Shown piece by piece: positions 47,529 through 57,106 of a stretch of 64,000 bases of DNA. The DNA comes from Avibacterium sp. 20-132. Its GTDB lineage: Bacteria; Pseudomonadota; Gammaproteobacteria; Enterobacterales; Pasteurellaceae. The notes beneath the pieces are model-generated. The model saw nothing but the letters and a program-made list of their open reading frames with translations. It made no database searches and was not told where the DNA came from. Within the stretch, counting starts at the first letter, position 1. Each line of letters starts with the position of its first letter. Where the stretch lies: assembly GCF_023611925.1 (NCBI RefSeq), contig NZ_CP091456.1, positions 1,461,001-1,525,000 of the forward strand, given 5' to 3'. The translations under genes were made by a program, and so were the position numbers.

Positions 47529-49571
47529 TTATGAGGTTGCAATCCCTTTATGCTTTAATAAAGCATCGAGTTTAGGCTCACGCCCTCTAAAGCGTTTAAA
47601 TAATGCCATTGGCTCTTCCGAACCACCACGGGTAAGAATTTCATCTAAGAAAGATTGCCCTGTTTGTGGGTTAAAGATGCCTTCTTCTTCAAAACGAGAA
47701 AATGCATCGGCTGATAGCACTTCGGCCCATAAATAACTGTAATAACCAGCGGCATAGCCTCCAGCAAAAATATGGCTAAAGCTATGTGGGTTTCTTGCCC
47801 ACTCAACACCTTTCAGCACCGCAACTTCTTTTTTCACTTGCTGTAATATCTCTAAAATTTGATTCTCTTGGTTCGCATCAAAATAATGATGTAAACGGAA
47901 ATCAAATAAGCCAAATTCAAGTTGGCGTAATACAAACATTGCTGCTTGGAAGTTTTTCGCTTTGAGTAGCTGTTGCAATTTTTCTTTTGGTAGAGGCTCA
48001 CCGGTTTCATAATGTCCTGAAATAAAGGCAAGGGCATCTTCTTCCCAGCACCAGTTTTCTAAGAATTGGCTTGGTAATTCCACGGCATCCCAAGGTACAC
48101 CATTGATCCCTGCCACATCGGCTACATCAATTTGTGTTAGCATATGATGAATGCCGTGTCCAAATTCGTGGAATAATGTGGTCACTTCATCATGGGTAAA
48201 GAGAGCAGGTTTATCACCCACAGGCGCATTAAAGTTACAAGTAAGATAAGCCACAGGATACTGAATAGTGCCGTCTGATTTACGGCGACGACCGACGCAA
48301 TCATCCATCCACGCCCCGCCACGTTTATTTTCACGAGCGTAGAGATCTAAATAAAAGCTACCACGCAGTTGATCTTGGCTATCAATCAGATCAAAGAAAC
48401 GTACATCATTATGCCAAGTTTCTACATCAAAACGCTCAACAGCACGAATATTAAATAAACGTTTAATCAGCTCAAATAAGCCACTCAGTACGCGATCTTC
48501 AGGAAAATAAGGGCGAAGTGCTTCATCATTAATCGCATATAAATGTTGTTTTTGTTTTTCGCTATAAAACGCAATATCCCAAGGTTCAAGTGCGGTGATA
48601 TTAAAGTGCGTTTTACAAAATGCGTTTAATTCGGCTAATTCTTGCTGTCCTTGCTCTTTTGAACGGCTTGCTAAATTCTCAAGGAAATCCAATACTTGTT
48701 GTGGGCTTTCAGCCATTTTGGTGGCAAGGGAAAGTTCGGTGTAATGCTCAAAATCAAGCAATTTTGCTAATTCCACACGCAAGGTTAAGATCTCTTGCAT
48801 AATGGCAGAGTTATCCCATTTGCCAGCATTCGGGCCTTGTTCTGAAGCGCGCGTAACGAACGCGCGGTACATTTCTTCACGCAATTGGCGATTTTCACAA
48901 TACGTCATCACTGGTAAATAGCTTGGAAACTCAAGGGTAAAGCGATAGCCTTCTCGCCCTTTGCTTTCTGCGGATTGTTTTGCGGCTTGTAAAGCACTTT
49001 CTGGCAAACCAGCTAATTCATTTTTATCTGTGATCACTTTATCCCAGCCCATTGTGGCATCTAGCACATTATTGCTAAATTGCGAGCTTAATTCAGATAA
49101 ACGCGCCACGATTTCCCCATAGCGTTTTTGTTTTTCTGCTGGAAGGGAAATGCCCGAGAGTTTGAAATCACGTAAGGCATTATCAATGGCTTTTTTCTGT
49201 GCCACGGTATAAGTTGCATATTCTGGGCTGTTTTTGAGTTGTAAATAGGCTTGATATAAACCTTCGTGTTGCCCTAACCAAGTGCTATATTCGGAAAGCA
49301 ATGGCAAGCAGGCTTGATAGGCTTCACGCAATTCAGGGCTATTTTTTACTGCATTTAAGTGGCTGACGGGTGACCACGCTTTACTTAAGCGATCACCACT
49401 TTCAGTAAGTGGCTCAATAAAATTCTGCCACGTTAAGTGCGGTTGTTTTAAAACTTGCGCGACGGTATCTCGATTTTCTTGAATTAATTGGCTAATTGCA
49501 GGTTGAATATGTTCAGGTTTGATGTGCGAAAATTGCGGTAAGGTCGTTTCGCTTAATAGCGGATTTGGCAT
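47529..49571 (-). CDS. prlC: Oligopeptidase A (M3 metallopeptidase)
   Basis: Cytoplasmic zinc endopeptidase degrading signal peptides and other oligopeptides. It is 680 aa from the ATG with AAGGAGCTGTT upstream (complement of 49569-49571), exactly the E. coli OpdA length, starting MPNPLL. Eleven further upstream codons are open but not family-like. The zinc motif HEFGH is in TLFHEFGHGIHHML, with the third ligand region in DAVELPSQFLENW. No start-region oddities. Confidence 0.96.
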   Translation of the reverse strand: MPNPLLSETTLPQFSHIKPEHIQPAISQLIQENRDTVAQVLKQPHLTWQNFIEPLTESGDRLSKAWSPVSHLNAVKNSPELREAYQACLPLLSEYSTWLGQHEGLYQAYLQLKNSPEYATYTVAQKKAIDNALRDFKLSGISLPAEKQKRYGEIVARLSELSSQFSNNVLDATMGWDKVITDKNELAGLPESALQAAKQSAESKGREGYRFTLEFPSYLPVMTYCENRQLREEMYRAFVTRASEQGPNAGKWDNSAIMQEILTLRVELAKLLDFEHYTELSLATKMAESPQQVLDFLENLASRSKEQGQQELAELNAFCKTHFNITALEPWDIAFYSEKQKQHLYAINDEALRPYFPEDRVLSGLFELIKRLFNIRAVERFDVETWHNDVRFFDLIDSQDQLRGSFYLDLYARENKRGGAWMDDCVGRRRKSDGTIQYPVAYLTCNFNAPVGDKPALFTHDEVTTLFHEFGHGIHHMLTQIDVADVAGINGVPWDAVELPSQFLENWCWEEDALAFISGHYETGEPLPKEKLQQLLKAKNFQAAMFVLRQLEFGLFDFRLHHYFDANQENQILEILQQVKKEVAVLKGVEWARNPHSFSHIFAGGYAAGYYSYLWAEVLSADAFSRFEEEGIFNPQTGQSFLDEILTRGGSEEPMALFKRFRGREPKLDALLKHKGIATS

Positions 49572-49697
49572 AACAGCTCCTTGCTTTTTTATAGTGTTTT
49601 GCATTACATAACAAATAAGGGGCGATTTTATAATATCAAGGTTGAGAAATCTAAAAAAATATGGATAATTGAGAATTATTTTTATTTGGAAAGAAAA

Positions 49698-50060
49698 ATG
49701 AAAGCTATTTACATCGTTTTAGGATTTATTTCGTTAGCACTCGGCATTATTGGCGCATTTTTGCCCTTACTACCGACGACACCTTTTTTATTACTCACGG
49801 TATTTTGCTTTGCACAAGGTTCTGAACGTTTACATAATTGGATTATTCACACGGAACTTTATAAAAAGCATTTGCAGTCTTTCAGTGAACAGCGTGCATT
49901 AACGTTAAAAACCAAAATTCGGATTCTTATTTTATCCACCACAATGCTGGCAATTGGGTTTTATTTTACCCCTACCATTTTTGGTAAAATCGCCATTTTA
50001 CTCGGTTTGATCATTCACTATTGGGTGTTTTTCTTTTGGATTAAAACGCTGAAAGAATAA
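49698..50060 (+). CDS. ybaN: YbaN-family inner-membrane protein (DUF454)
   Basis: 120-aa protein with three or four hydrophobic segments. The N-terminal GFISLALGIIGAFLPLLPTTPFLLLTVFCFA matches YbaN/DUF454, followed by RLHNWIIHTELYKKHL. Start ATG 49698 (TTGGAAAGAAAA upstream) gives the family length; the open frame extends to 49581 without homology. No function is established. In the related E. coli locus it lies near priC/apt, not here. Confidence 0.85.
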   Translation: MKAIYIVLGFISLALGIIGAFLPLLPTTPFLLLTVFCFAQGSERLHNWIIHTELYKKHLQSFSEQRALTLKTKIRILILSTTMLAIGFYFTPTIFGKIAILLGLIIHYWVFFFWIKTLKE

Positions 50061-50141
50061 CCCATTATTAAAGAAAGAATGATTGGTAATAAAGGGGCAT
50101 TTTTGTATAATGCCCCTACTTTTACCTGAGTTTTTAAGCCA

Positions 50142-51686
50142 ATGCCATCATTGAACGTTTCAACAATTTTACCAAGTGCGGTGTTTTTTTGCGTTATTTT
50201 CGGATTAACCGGTTGCGATAAGCCACAGCAGGTTACCACGCCTCATCCTACACAAACCACGACAACACAAACTGAACCTGAAGTGCGTATTCCTCGCTTA
50301 GTGCGTGGCGTTTATGGTGATTTAGTGATTTCACCAGACAAACTACAAAATGATGAACAAGCCATTTTTTTGCGTGATATTCTAGAAGGCTTGGTAATTT
50401 ACGATCCGCACGGCAATGTGATTCCTGCCGTTGCTGAAAGCTGGCAAACCAAAGATAATAAAACTTGGATATTTACTTTGCGTGAATCGGCAAAATGGTC
50501 AAATGGCTTACCTGTTACCGCCGAAGATTTTGTACAAAGCTGGCGAAAATTAGCGACTTCAAATAATCCGCTGAAAAAATACTTAGCTTTTATCAATATT
50601 CAGCACGCGACCGCTGTGATACAAGGGGAAGCGGATGCCGCTCAATTAGGCGTGCAAGCCCTGTCTCCACAGCAATTACAAATCACCTTAGAAAAAGCGA
50701 TCCCCTATTTACCCGCAATGTTGGCGCACCCTGTGCTATTACCGCAGTCTTTTGCCGAACAGCAAGGTTTTGTGAGCAATGGGGCTTATTATGTGAAAAA
50801 TCAGCAAGGGGATGAAATTCATCTGGCACAAAATCCTTATTATTGGCAAGGTGAGAATGTGGCATTCTCTTTGGTTGATTATAAAAAACTCACGTCAAAT
50901 CAAGAACTGACAGGGATTGATATTGTTGCCAATCCAACACATCGCAATGTACAAGTGACGTATTTTCCGAAGCTTTGCACTTATTATTATGAATTTAATT
51001 TTAATGATCCAAGGTTGGCTAAAAGTGCGGTACGAAAATCTCTTGTTTTTTTAGCTTCAACACGTAACTTAGTGCGGGGTGAACCGCAGGCTCGTCTGGC
51101 GAGTAATCATTTTCTTCCCATTTCAATGCAAGGTGAGCCAGAGAATGCGTGGTCGCCCGTGTTAGTGGAACAGCTTTTACAGCAAAATGGGATTACCGAA
51201 AAATCTCCTCTGGTGTTGCGTTTAACCTTTGACCAAGAAGGGATTAATCACACCATTGGGCAGCGTTTAGTGCAAATGTGGTCGCAATCTGATCTCATTC
51301 ATATTCAAGCCGATCCTGTGCCTTGGCAAACCTTATTGGAAAGACGTGCGAAAGGTGATTTTCAAATTATTCGCTCAGGCTGGTGTGCGGATTACAACGA
51401 TCCTTCGGCATTTTTAATGAATTTTTATTCTAAAAATCCAGACAATAAATCCGCGTATCACAACGAAAAAGTGGACGCGTTACTAGAACAGAGTCTACAA
51501 CCCATTTCTACGCAAAAACGCACCGCACTTTATCAGCAAGTAACTCAATTATTACAACAAGATAATGTGGTTTTACCCGTGTTTCAGTATACCACTCCCA
51601 TTTATCTTAGCCCTAATTTGCAAGGTATTGATCGGCAAAATCCAACCAATGTGATTTATAGCAAGGATTTAAAGCGGGAGTATTAA
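50142..51686 (+). CDS. OppA-like extracytoplasmic binding lipoprotein
   Basis: 514-aa family 5 solute-binding protein. Signal peptide with lipobox LTGC (Cys about residue 25), a Thr/Gln-rich linker, then the SBP fold: LEGLVIYDPHGNVIPAVAESW, WTFTL-like TWIFTLRESAKWSNG, and GWCADYNDPSAFLMNFYS near the C-terminus. It resembles the H. influenzae lipoprotein next to prlC (HI_0213 as I recall). No permease or ATPase genes adjoin, so it may feed an Opp/Dpp/Sap transporter encoded elsewhere. It may also have lost a transport role. Confidence 0.87.
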   Translation: MPSLNVSTILPSAVFFCVIFGLTGCDKPQQVTTPHPTQTTTTQTEPEVRIPRLVRGVYGDLVISPDKLQNDEQAIFLRDILEGLVIYDPHGNVIPAVAESWQTKDNKTWIFTLRESAKWSNGLPVTAEDFVQSWRKLATSNNPLKKYLAFINIQHATAVIQGEADAAQLGVQALSPQQLQITLEKAIPYLPAMLAHPVLLPQSFAEQQGFVSNGAYYVKNQQGDEIHLAQNPYYWQGENVAFSLVDYKKLTSNQELTGIDIVANPTHRNVQVTYFPKLCTYYYEFNFNDPRLAKSAVRKSLVFLASTRNLVRGEPQARLASNHFLPISMQGEPENAWSPVLVEQLLQQNGITEKSPLVLRLTFDQEGINHTIGQRLVQMWSQSDLIHIQADPVPWQTLLERRAKGDFQIIRSGWCADYNDPSAFLMNFYSKNPDNKSAYHNEKVDALLEQSLQPISTQKRTALYQQVTQLLQQDNVVLPVFQYTTPIYLSPNLQGIDRQNPTNVIYSKDLKREY

Positions 51687-51704
51687 CATCAGAGGAAAGT
51701 GAAA

Positions 51705-52463
51705 TCACGTTGTAAAAATCATTTCCCTAATTTTGCTAATTTGCGAGGCATTTAAACCATCACCGTTAAAAAAGCTCTTGAGCCAGTTCGTTTGCGTTTC
51801 GAGTTTATTCGGGTGATGCCTTTTTTCTAGGCTATTTAATTTTGCTTTAGCACGATCAATATAGATTTTTAATTCTGTTGATTGGGCAGGGGAAAAATCC
51901 ACCATTTTGAGTAGGGCTTTCACCTCTTTTTCAGCAAGATTTTCGGATTTTAATAACGCATTGATCCAATTATATTGACTTTGCGGTTTGTTCGGTAAGC
52001 TTCTGGGAGAAATCGCATTTATTTTATCAATGTGCTTCTGTATTGTTGAGGCAAATTCAGCCATATTTTTAGTTTGGCTATTATCTCTTGGATTCGGATT
52101 GCTTAGAATGTCATTTATGCTGTCTAATCGCTTAGCCTGTTTGATCCGATCTTTTATGAGGTAATAATGAATGATTGAATCGAACCCTTTATCTTTAGAA
52201 ATAATATAAAGGGAATTAAATTGATATTCTGTTGTGATACGCGCCATCTCATCAACAATAATAAAATCTAATGCATTTTTTCCTGATTTCGGACATTCAA
52301 TAATACGGCAATTTTTTCCGAATCTTATCAAAGAGGTTACCAATGTAACAGGCAGGGATTTTTGATTTTCACCAATACAAAGCACAATAAAATGATCATT
52401 TAGAGATAAATGCTCTAATGTTGTCGGTTGGATATTTTCATAATCAATAAAAATCAATTTCAT
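51705..52463 (-). CDS. PIN/NYN-like domain protein
   Basis: 252-aa protein whose N-terminal ~110 residues look like a PIN/NYN ribonuclease fold: FIDYENIQ (residues 5-12) with an acidic residue, KNALDFIIVDEMAR (63-76) and YIISKDKGFDSII (86-98). These are the spaced acidic positions expected for metal binding. The rest is helical and Lys/Ser-rich with two related segments (NWINALLKSENL and NWLKSFFNGDGL, each followed by an acidic/aliphatic helix), possibly a repeated nucleic-acid-binding unit. RNase activity is inference. RBS AGGGATAAG. It lies 18 bases after mrcB on the same strand. Confidence 0.7.
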   Translation of the reverse strand: MKLIFIDYENIQPTTLEHLSLNDHFIVLCIGENQKSLPVTLVTSLIRFGKNCRIIECPKSGKNALDFIIVDEMARITTEYQFNSLYIISKDKGFDSIIHYYLIKDRIKQAKRLDSINDILSNPNPRDNSQTKNMAEFASTIQKHIDKINAISPRSLPNKPQSQYNWINALLKSENLAEKEVKALLKMVDFSPAQSTELKIYIDRAKAKLNSLEKRHHPNKLETQTNWLKSFFNGDGLNASQISKIREMIFTT

Positions 52464-52481
52464 CTTATCCCTCGATAAAAA

Positions 52482-54842
52482 TTAATTGGTAGGTGCAGCT
52501 TCTTCCACGGGGACTGGCTGAGAGCCTAAAGCGGAGGGGGTTAACACATCCCACAAGCTCGGCTGTTTCGGTTCTGGTGCAACTTCGCGAGGGGCTGAAC
52601 AGAAAGATTGGTTACCATCTGTCCATACAGGAATTTGCCGTACATTGCCACAATCCCAACCTCCATAACTATTAATACCAACCCATTTAATGCCTGCTGG
52701 CGTAGATGGATGTAAAGTTTTCGCCTGCGTGCGTTGTAGATAGTTTTTATATACCTGCAATGCCCCCGTTGCTCCTGTTAATTTTGTTTCGCCATTGTCA
52801 TCACGTCCAAGCCAAACCGTGGCGACATTTTCGCCGTCAATCCCCACAAACCAAGTATCACGCGCAGAGTTTGTGGTACCCGTTTTTCCTGCTAAACGTA
52901 AATGGGCGAATTGGTTTTGCAAACTGCGGGCAGTGCCGCGTTCTACTGTTTGTTGCATAGCAAAAAGCGTTTCATAAGCCGCTTGTGCTGGAACAACTTG
53001 GTTTGGTTGCGTATTTCGCTGATAAATTAATTCCCCTTTTTGATTTGTAATGCTATTTACTGTTGCAAGGGGAATGGTCGACCCTTGATTGGCAATTGTT
53101 TGGAATAATTTCGTCACTTCATAAGGGGAAATTGAGTAAGATCCCAACAACATTGCCGGGACTTTAGGAATTTTTACTTTATCCCAGCCCATCGCTTTTT
53201 GGGTTTCAATCACTTTGCTTAGTCCTACTTTCATTCCAATATTTACTGTAGGAATATTTAACGATCGTGCAAGTGCATCCATTAACATCACAGAGCCACT
53301 ATAACGACGATCATAATTCCGCGGTTGCCAAGGCGGACTACCTTTAGTATGAATGGTAATCGGCTGATTTTTAATTGGCGTATTTAAACGAAATTCGCTA
53401 GGTTCAGTAAGTGCGGTTAAATAAATAGAAGGTTTTACGAGTGAGCCAATTTGACGTCTCGCATTTAATGCACGGTTAAAACCCGCATAGTTGGTTTGCA
53501 AACCACCCACAATGGCTTTGATTTCACCTGAATGATAATCTGCCACGATCATTGCAGACTCTAAATAAGGATTTTTATATTTCAACTGTAATTCAGAAAC
53601 GGCATTAATTACTGCTTGTTCAGCATAATGTTGCTGTTTAATATCTAACGTAGAGAAAATGCGTGTGCCAGATAAACTACTTGCACGATTTTCGCCTAAT
53701 TGCTGGCGAAGTTCGGCTTGCAAGGTTTGAATAAAAGCCGGATATTTTCGGTTAATTTGTCCCCGTTTTTGCACGCCAAGCGGACGTTTGCTCAACATCT
53801 CATACAACTCTTGCCCAATCACTTTGTGTTCAAGTAATAAACGTAACACCACATTACGGCGCTCAAGCGCATTTTCAGGGTTGCGCCAAGGATTATATAG
53901 CGAGGGGCCTTTTACCATTCCTACTAATAAGGCAATTTGATCTAAATTGATCTCACGAATTGAACGGCCAAAATAAAAATGGCTTGCTAATTCAAAACCG
54001 TGGATTTGCGTATTGCCGTTTTGTCCAAGATAAATTTCATTAAGATAGGTTTCCAAAATACGGTTTTTGTCGTAACGCCAATCTAAAATGAGTGCCATTA
54101 GCGCTTCATTGATTTTTCTTGTGAATGTACGTTCGTTAGAAAGGAAAAGATTTTTAACCAATTGCTGCGTTAAGGTACTTCCCCCTTGCACGCGATGGCC
54201 TGCTTGTAGGTTTGCCACAATGGCTCTTGCAATACCTAAAGGGCTTATCCCGTCGTGTTCATAAAATCGGCGATCTTCGGTTAAAAGCAAGGTATCAATC
54301 AATAATCTAGGATAATTTTGTAAAGAAAGGGTTAAGCGTTCTTCATTTTCTGATTGCAACATTGCAATTAATTTGGGGGCGAGAGAAAATTCATCAATGG
54401 CTTTTACATTAACTAAATCTTCTATTACCGCTAATTTGTTGTCTTTAAAGCGTAAACGGAAAACACGCTGGGCTTCAGGGTGAACAGGGAATGGAAAGGC
54501 ACCACGCAACAAAACGAGGGTATTGTCTTCAATTTTGAAATCGCCCGGGGCAGCAACCATTGTGGTTTGACGATAATCGTTTTCTAATAAACGTTGTTTG
54601 ACCTCATTGAGGCTTAGCCCATCAGATAATTTAATGGTATCTATTTTGCTATAAACTTCCGCGGGTAACTGCCAGATTTGCCCATCCATTTTGGTGCGGA
54701 TTTGCCCATCTAAATAAATTCCGTAAAAAGTAACGTAACAAGCCAGCACAAACGCGATTTTAAGCAAAAAATGACGAAAACGCTTTTTTCGCGAAGGGGA
54801 GGCTGTTTCTTTTGTTTCTGGTGTAGGATTGCTTTCTGACAT
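52482..54842 (-). CDS. mrcB: Bifunctional penicillin-binding protein 1B
   Basis: Class A PBP polymerising and cross-linking peptidoglycan. It is 786 aa: basic N-terminus, one membrane span (about residues 22-42), UB2H-like domain (about 60-150), GT51 glycosyltransferase with catalytic Glu189 in TEDRRFYEHDG and GGSTLTQQLVKN (220-231), then the transpeptidase with Ser467-x-x-Lys470 in GSLVKP, SLN near 525 and KTGT in AGKTGTTNSARDTW. The C-terminal tail is Pro/Glu-rich. In E. coli its outer-membrane activator is LpoB. Confidence 0.96.
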   Translation of the reverse strand: MSESNPTPETKETASPSRKKRFRHFLLKIAFVLACYVTFYGIYLDGQIRTKMDGQIWQLPAEVYSKIDTIKLSDGLSLNEVKQRLLENDYRQTTMVAAPGDFKIEDNTLVLLRGAFPFPVHPEAQRVFRLRFKDNKLAVIEDLVNVKAIDEFSLAPKLIAMLQSENEERLTLSLQNYPRLLIDTLLLTEDRRFYEHDGISPLGIARAIVANLQAGHRVQGGSTLTQQLVKNLFLSNERTFTRKINEALMALILDWRYDKNRILETYLNEIYLGQNGNTQIHGFELASHFYFGRSIREINLDQIALLVGMVKGPSLYNPWRNPENALERRNVVLRLLLEHKVIGQELYEMLSKRPLGVQKRGQINRKYPAFIQTLQAELRQQLGENRASSLSGTRIFSTLDIKQQHYAEQAVINAVSELQLKYKNPYLESAMIVADYHSGEIKAIVGGLQTNYAGFNRALNARRQIGSLVKPSIYLTALTEPSEFRLNTPIKNQPITIHTKGSPPWQPRNYDRRYSGSVMLMDALARSLNIPTVNIGMKVGLSKVIETQKAMGWDKVKIPKVPAMLLGSYSISPYEVTKLFQTIANQGSTIPLATVNSITNQKGELIYQRNTQPNQVVPAQAAYETLFAMQQTVERGTARSLQNQFAHLRLAGKTGTTNSARDTWFVGIDGENVATVWLGRDDNGETKLTGATGALQVYKNYLQRTQAKTLHPSTPAGIKWVGINSYGGWDCGNVRQIPVWTDGNQSFCSAPREVAPEPKQPSLWDVLTPSALGSQPVPVEEAAPTN

Positions 54843-54874
54843 TACACATTATACCTAGTGATCTGGCACGAATT

Positions 54875-55234
54875 TTAGCGCTTAAAGGATAAATAAGATT
54901 GTAAAAACTGTTCAAAATCTTCCAAGCCACAGAAAGCGAGGCTTTCCTCATCATAGTAATGAAAATCTGGCTCAAGTTCTTGTTGTTCATCAATAGCAAG
55001 ATTATTCGCACGAATCATCACTTCATCAGCACTGACAAATAGGCTATATTCAGCGCCAAGTAATTTGAAATCCTGTGTTGGCGCTTGGCGAGCTTGATTG
55101 ATAAGAGAAAGTGCGGTGGAAATTAGCTGAGAATTTGACCGCACTTCGGTATTTAACCAATTGGCTAAAGCCTCGTGTCCCATTGAACATTTGGCTGAAA
55201 TTTGTCCGCCTTGGGCAAAAAATTGATAATCCAT
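54875..55234 (-). CDS. yacL: YacL family protein (UPF0231)
   Basis: 119-aa acidic protein (E. coli YacL 120). It shares MDYxF at the start, SMGHEALANWLN, EVMIRANNL and the C-terminal YYDEESLAFCGLEDF. Function is unknown. It lies 32 bases upstream of mrcB on the same strand and 14 bases after erpA. Confidence 0.92.
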   Translation of the reverse strand: MDYQFFAQGGQISAKCSMGHEALANWLNTEVRSNSQLISTALSLINQARQAPTQDFKLLGAEYSLFVSADEVMIRANNLAIDEQQELEPDFHYYDEESLAFCGLEDFEQFLQSYLSFKR

Positions 55235-55248
55235 TTTGAGTGATTAGG

Positions 55249-55590
55249 TTAGATACTGAACGATGAACCGCAACCACAAGTCGTTGTCGCATTAGGGTTA
55301 TTTACCACGAAACGAGAGCCTTCTAGCCCTTCCGTGTAATCCACTGTGCCACCAATTAAATATTGCAAGCTCATTGGATCAATGACTAACTGCACGCCTG
55401 AATTCTCAATAGTGAGATCACCTTCATTCACTTTTTCATCAAAGGTAAAACCATATTGAAAACCGCTACAACCACCGCCTGTGATATAAACGCGTAATTT
55501 AAGCTCGCTATTTTCTTCTTCGGTAATCAAGGCTTTTACTTTATTGGCCGCCGCATCGGTAAAGGTTAAAGGAATTGCCATTTCTGTCAT
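55249..55590 (-). CDS. erpA: Iron-sulfur cluster insertion protein ErpA
   Basis: A-type Fe-S carrier delivering clusters to targets such as IspG/IspH. It is 113 aa (E. coli 114) with the three conserved cysteines: Cys41 in [11 protein letters not shown], and Cys105 and Cys107 in CGCGSSFSI. It is divergent from map across a short region. Confidence 0.96.
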   Translation of the reverse strand: MTEMAIPLTFTDAAANKVKALITEEENSELKLRVYITGGGCSGFQYGFTFDEKVNEGDLTIENSGVQLVIDPMSLQYLIGGTVDYTEGLEGSRFVVNNPNATTTCGCGSSFSI

Positions 55591-55727
55591 AATTTATCTC
55601 GCTTGTATCCTTGTCAATTTTAAGTTGGCTATTATCTAATAACCAAGTAAACCATTCAAGAATTTATCAAGGATTTTTCAACGGAAAGGTGGTAAAATGC
55701 CGCACAAATTTTTGTCAAGGAGAAGTT

Positions 55728-56531
55728 ATGGCAATTCCAATTAGAACAGAACAAGAAATTGAAAAACTGCGTGAGGCCTGTAAATTAGCCTCTGATGTGT
55801 TAGTGATGATCGAACCTTATGTAAAAGCGGGTGTTACCACTGGCGAGTTAGATCGCTTGTGCCACGAGTATATGGTGGAACAACAAAAGGTGATTCCTGC
55901 TTGCTTAGGTTATCACGGTTTTCCTAAAGCAACCTGTATTTCCATTAACGAAGTGGTGTGTCACGGTATTCCCAGTGAAGGAAAACAACTAAAAAATGGC
56001 GATATTGTGAACATTGATGTAACAGTGATTAAAGATGGCTACTATGGCGATAATTCCAAAATGTTTATCGTTGGCGAGACAAATATCCGTAGCAAAAAAT
56101 TGGTGGACGTAACACAAGAAGCCTTATATATCGGCTTGCGTACGGTAAAACCGGGGATTCGTTTAAGAGAAATTGGCAAAGCAATCCAAAAATATGCAGA
56201 GTCGCAAGGCTTTAGTGTTGTGCGTGAATATTGTGGACACGGCATTGGTACCGAATTTCATAATGATCCCCAAGTGTTACATTATGACGGAGATGATGGC
56301 GGTGTGATCTTGAAAGAGGGAATGGTTTTCACCATTGAGCCGATGATCAACGCAGGCAAGCGTGAAGTGCGTTTAATGGGCGATGGATGGACGGTAAAAA
56401 CCAAAGATCGCAGCCATTCTGCGCAATTTGAGCATCAAATCGTGGTTACCGCAAAGGGTTGTGAAGTAATGACAATTCGCGAGGAAGAAGAAAAAGCAGG
56501 ACGCATTCAGCGGTTTATGGTGAATGTATAA
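55728..56531 (+). CDS. map: Methionine aminopeptidase, type I
   Basis: Removes the initiator methionine from new proteins. Start ATG 55728 after AAGGAGAAG gives 267 aa, near E. coli (264). The five metal ligands are in NIDVTVIKDGYYGDNS (two Asp), GHGIGTEFH (His), FTIEPMIN (Glu) and SAQFEHQIVV (Glu). The open frame back to 55611 lacks homology. Confidence 0.96.
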   Translation: MAIPIRTEQEIEKLREACKLASDVLVMIEPYVKAGVTTGELDRLCHEYMVEQQKVIPACLGYHGFPKATCISINEVVCHGIPSEGKQLKNGDIVNIDVTVIKDGYYGDNSKMFIVGETNIRSKKLVDVTQEALYIGLRTVKPGIRLREIGKAIQKYAESQGFSVVREYCGHGIGTEFHNDPQVLHYDGDDGGVILKEGMVFTIEPMINAGKREVRLMGDGWTVKTKDRSHSAQFEHQIVVTAKGCEVMTIREEEEKAGRIQRFMVNV

Positions 56532-56536
56532 TCTAC

Positions 56537-57071
56537 GGGCGAACACATCGGTTCGCCCCTACGATTTATTAAGTCATCAATATAATGTAGGGGCAGACCT
56601 ATGTGTCTGCCCGCATAAGGTTTTCTAAACAGCAAGCAGAAAAATAGAAATGGGCGAACACATCGCTTCACCCCTACGATTTGTTAAATCATCAATGTAA
56701 TGTAGGGGCAGACCTATGTATCTGCCCGCATAAGGTTTTCTGAACAGCAAGCAGAAAAATAGAAATGGGTGAACAGATCGGTTCGCCCCTACGATTTATT
56801 AAATCCATCAATGTAATGTAGGGGCAGACCTATGTGTCTGTCCGTATAAGGTTTTCTGAACAGCAAGCAGAAAAATAGAAATGGGCGAACACATCGGTTC
56901 GCCCCTACGATTTATTAAATCATCAATGTAATGTAGGGGCAGACCTGTGTGTCTGTCCGCATAAGGTTTTCTGAACAGCAAGCAGAAAAATAGAAATGGG
57001 CGAACACATCGGTTCGCCCCTACGATTTGTTAAATCATCAATGTAATGTAGAAGCAGACCTATGTGTCTGC
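56537..57071 (+). repeat. 115-bp tandem repeat array, about 4.6 copies
   Basis: Units begin at 56537, 56652, 56767, 56883 and 56998, a period of 115-116 bases, with only scattered substitutions between copies. Each unit holds two hairpins: GGGCGAAC/GTTCGCCC (loop ACATCG) and GGGCAGAC/GTCTGCCC (loop CTATGT). GCCCCTAC and GTAGGGGC can also pair across the 32 bases between them. The array fills the whole map-glnD gap (575 bases) and its last, partial unit ends just before glnD. There are no unique spacers, so it is not a CRISPR. It is likely a locally amplified extragenic palindromic element. Confidence 0.93.
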
Positions 57072-57106
57072 CTGAAGCTGATAGCCGAAAAGGAATCTTA
57101 TCCAAA

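Noticed and set aside
56537..57071. Possible CRISPR array
   Set aside because: The repeats are 115 bp and contiguous, without unique spacers, and no cas genes are nearby.
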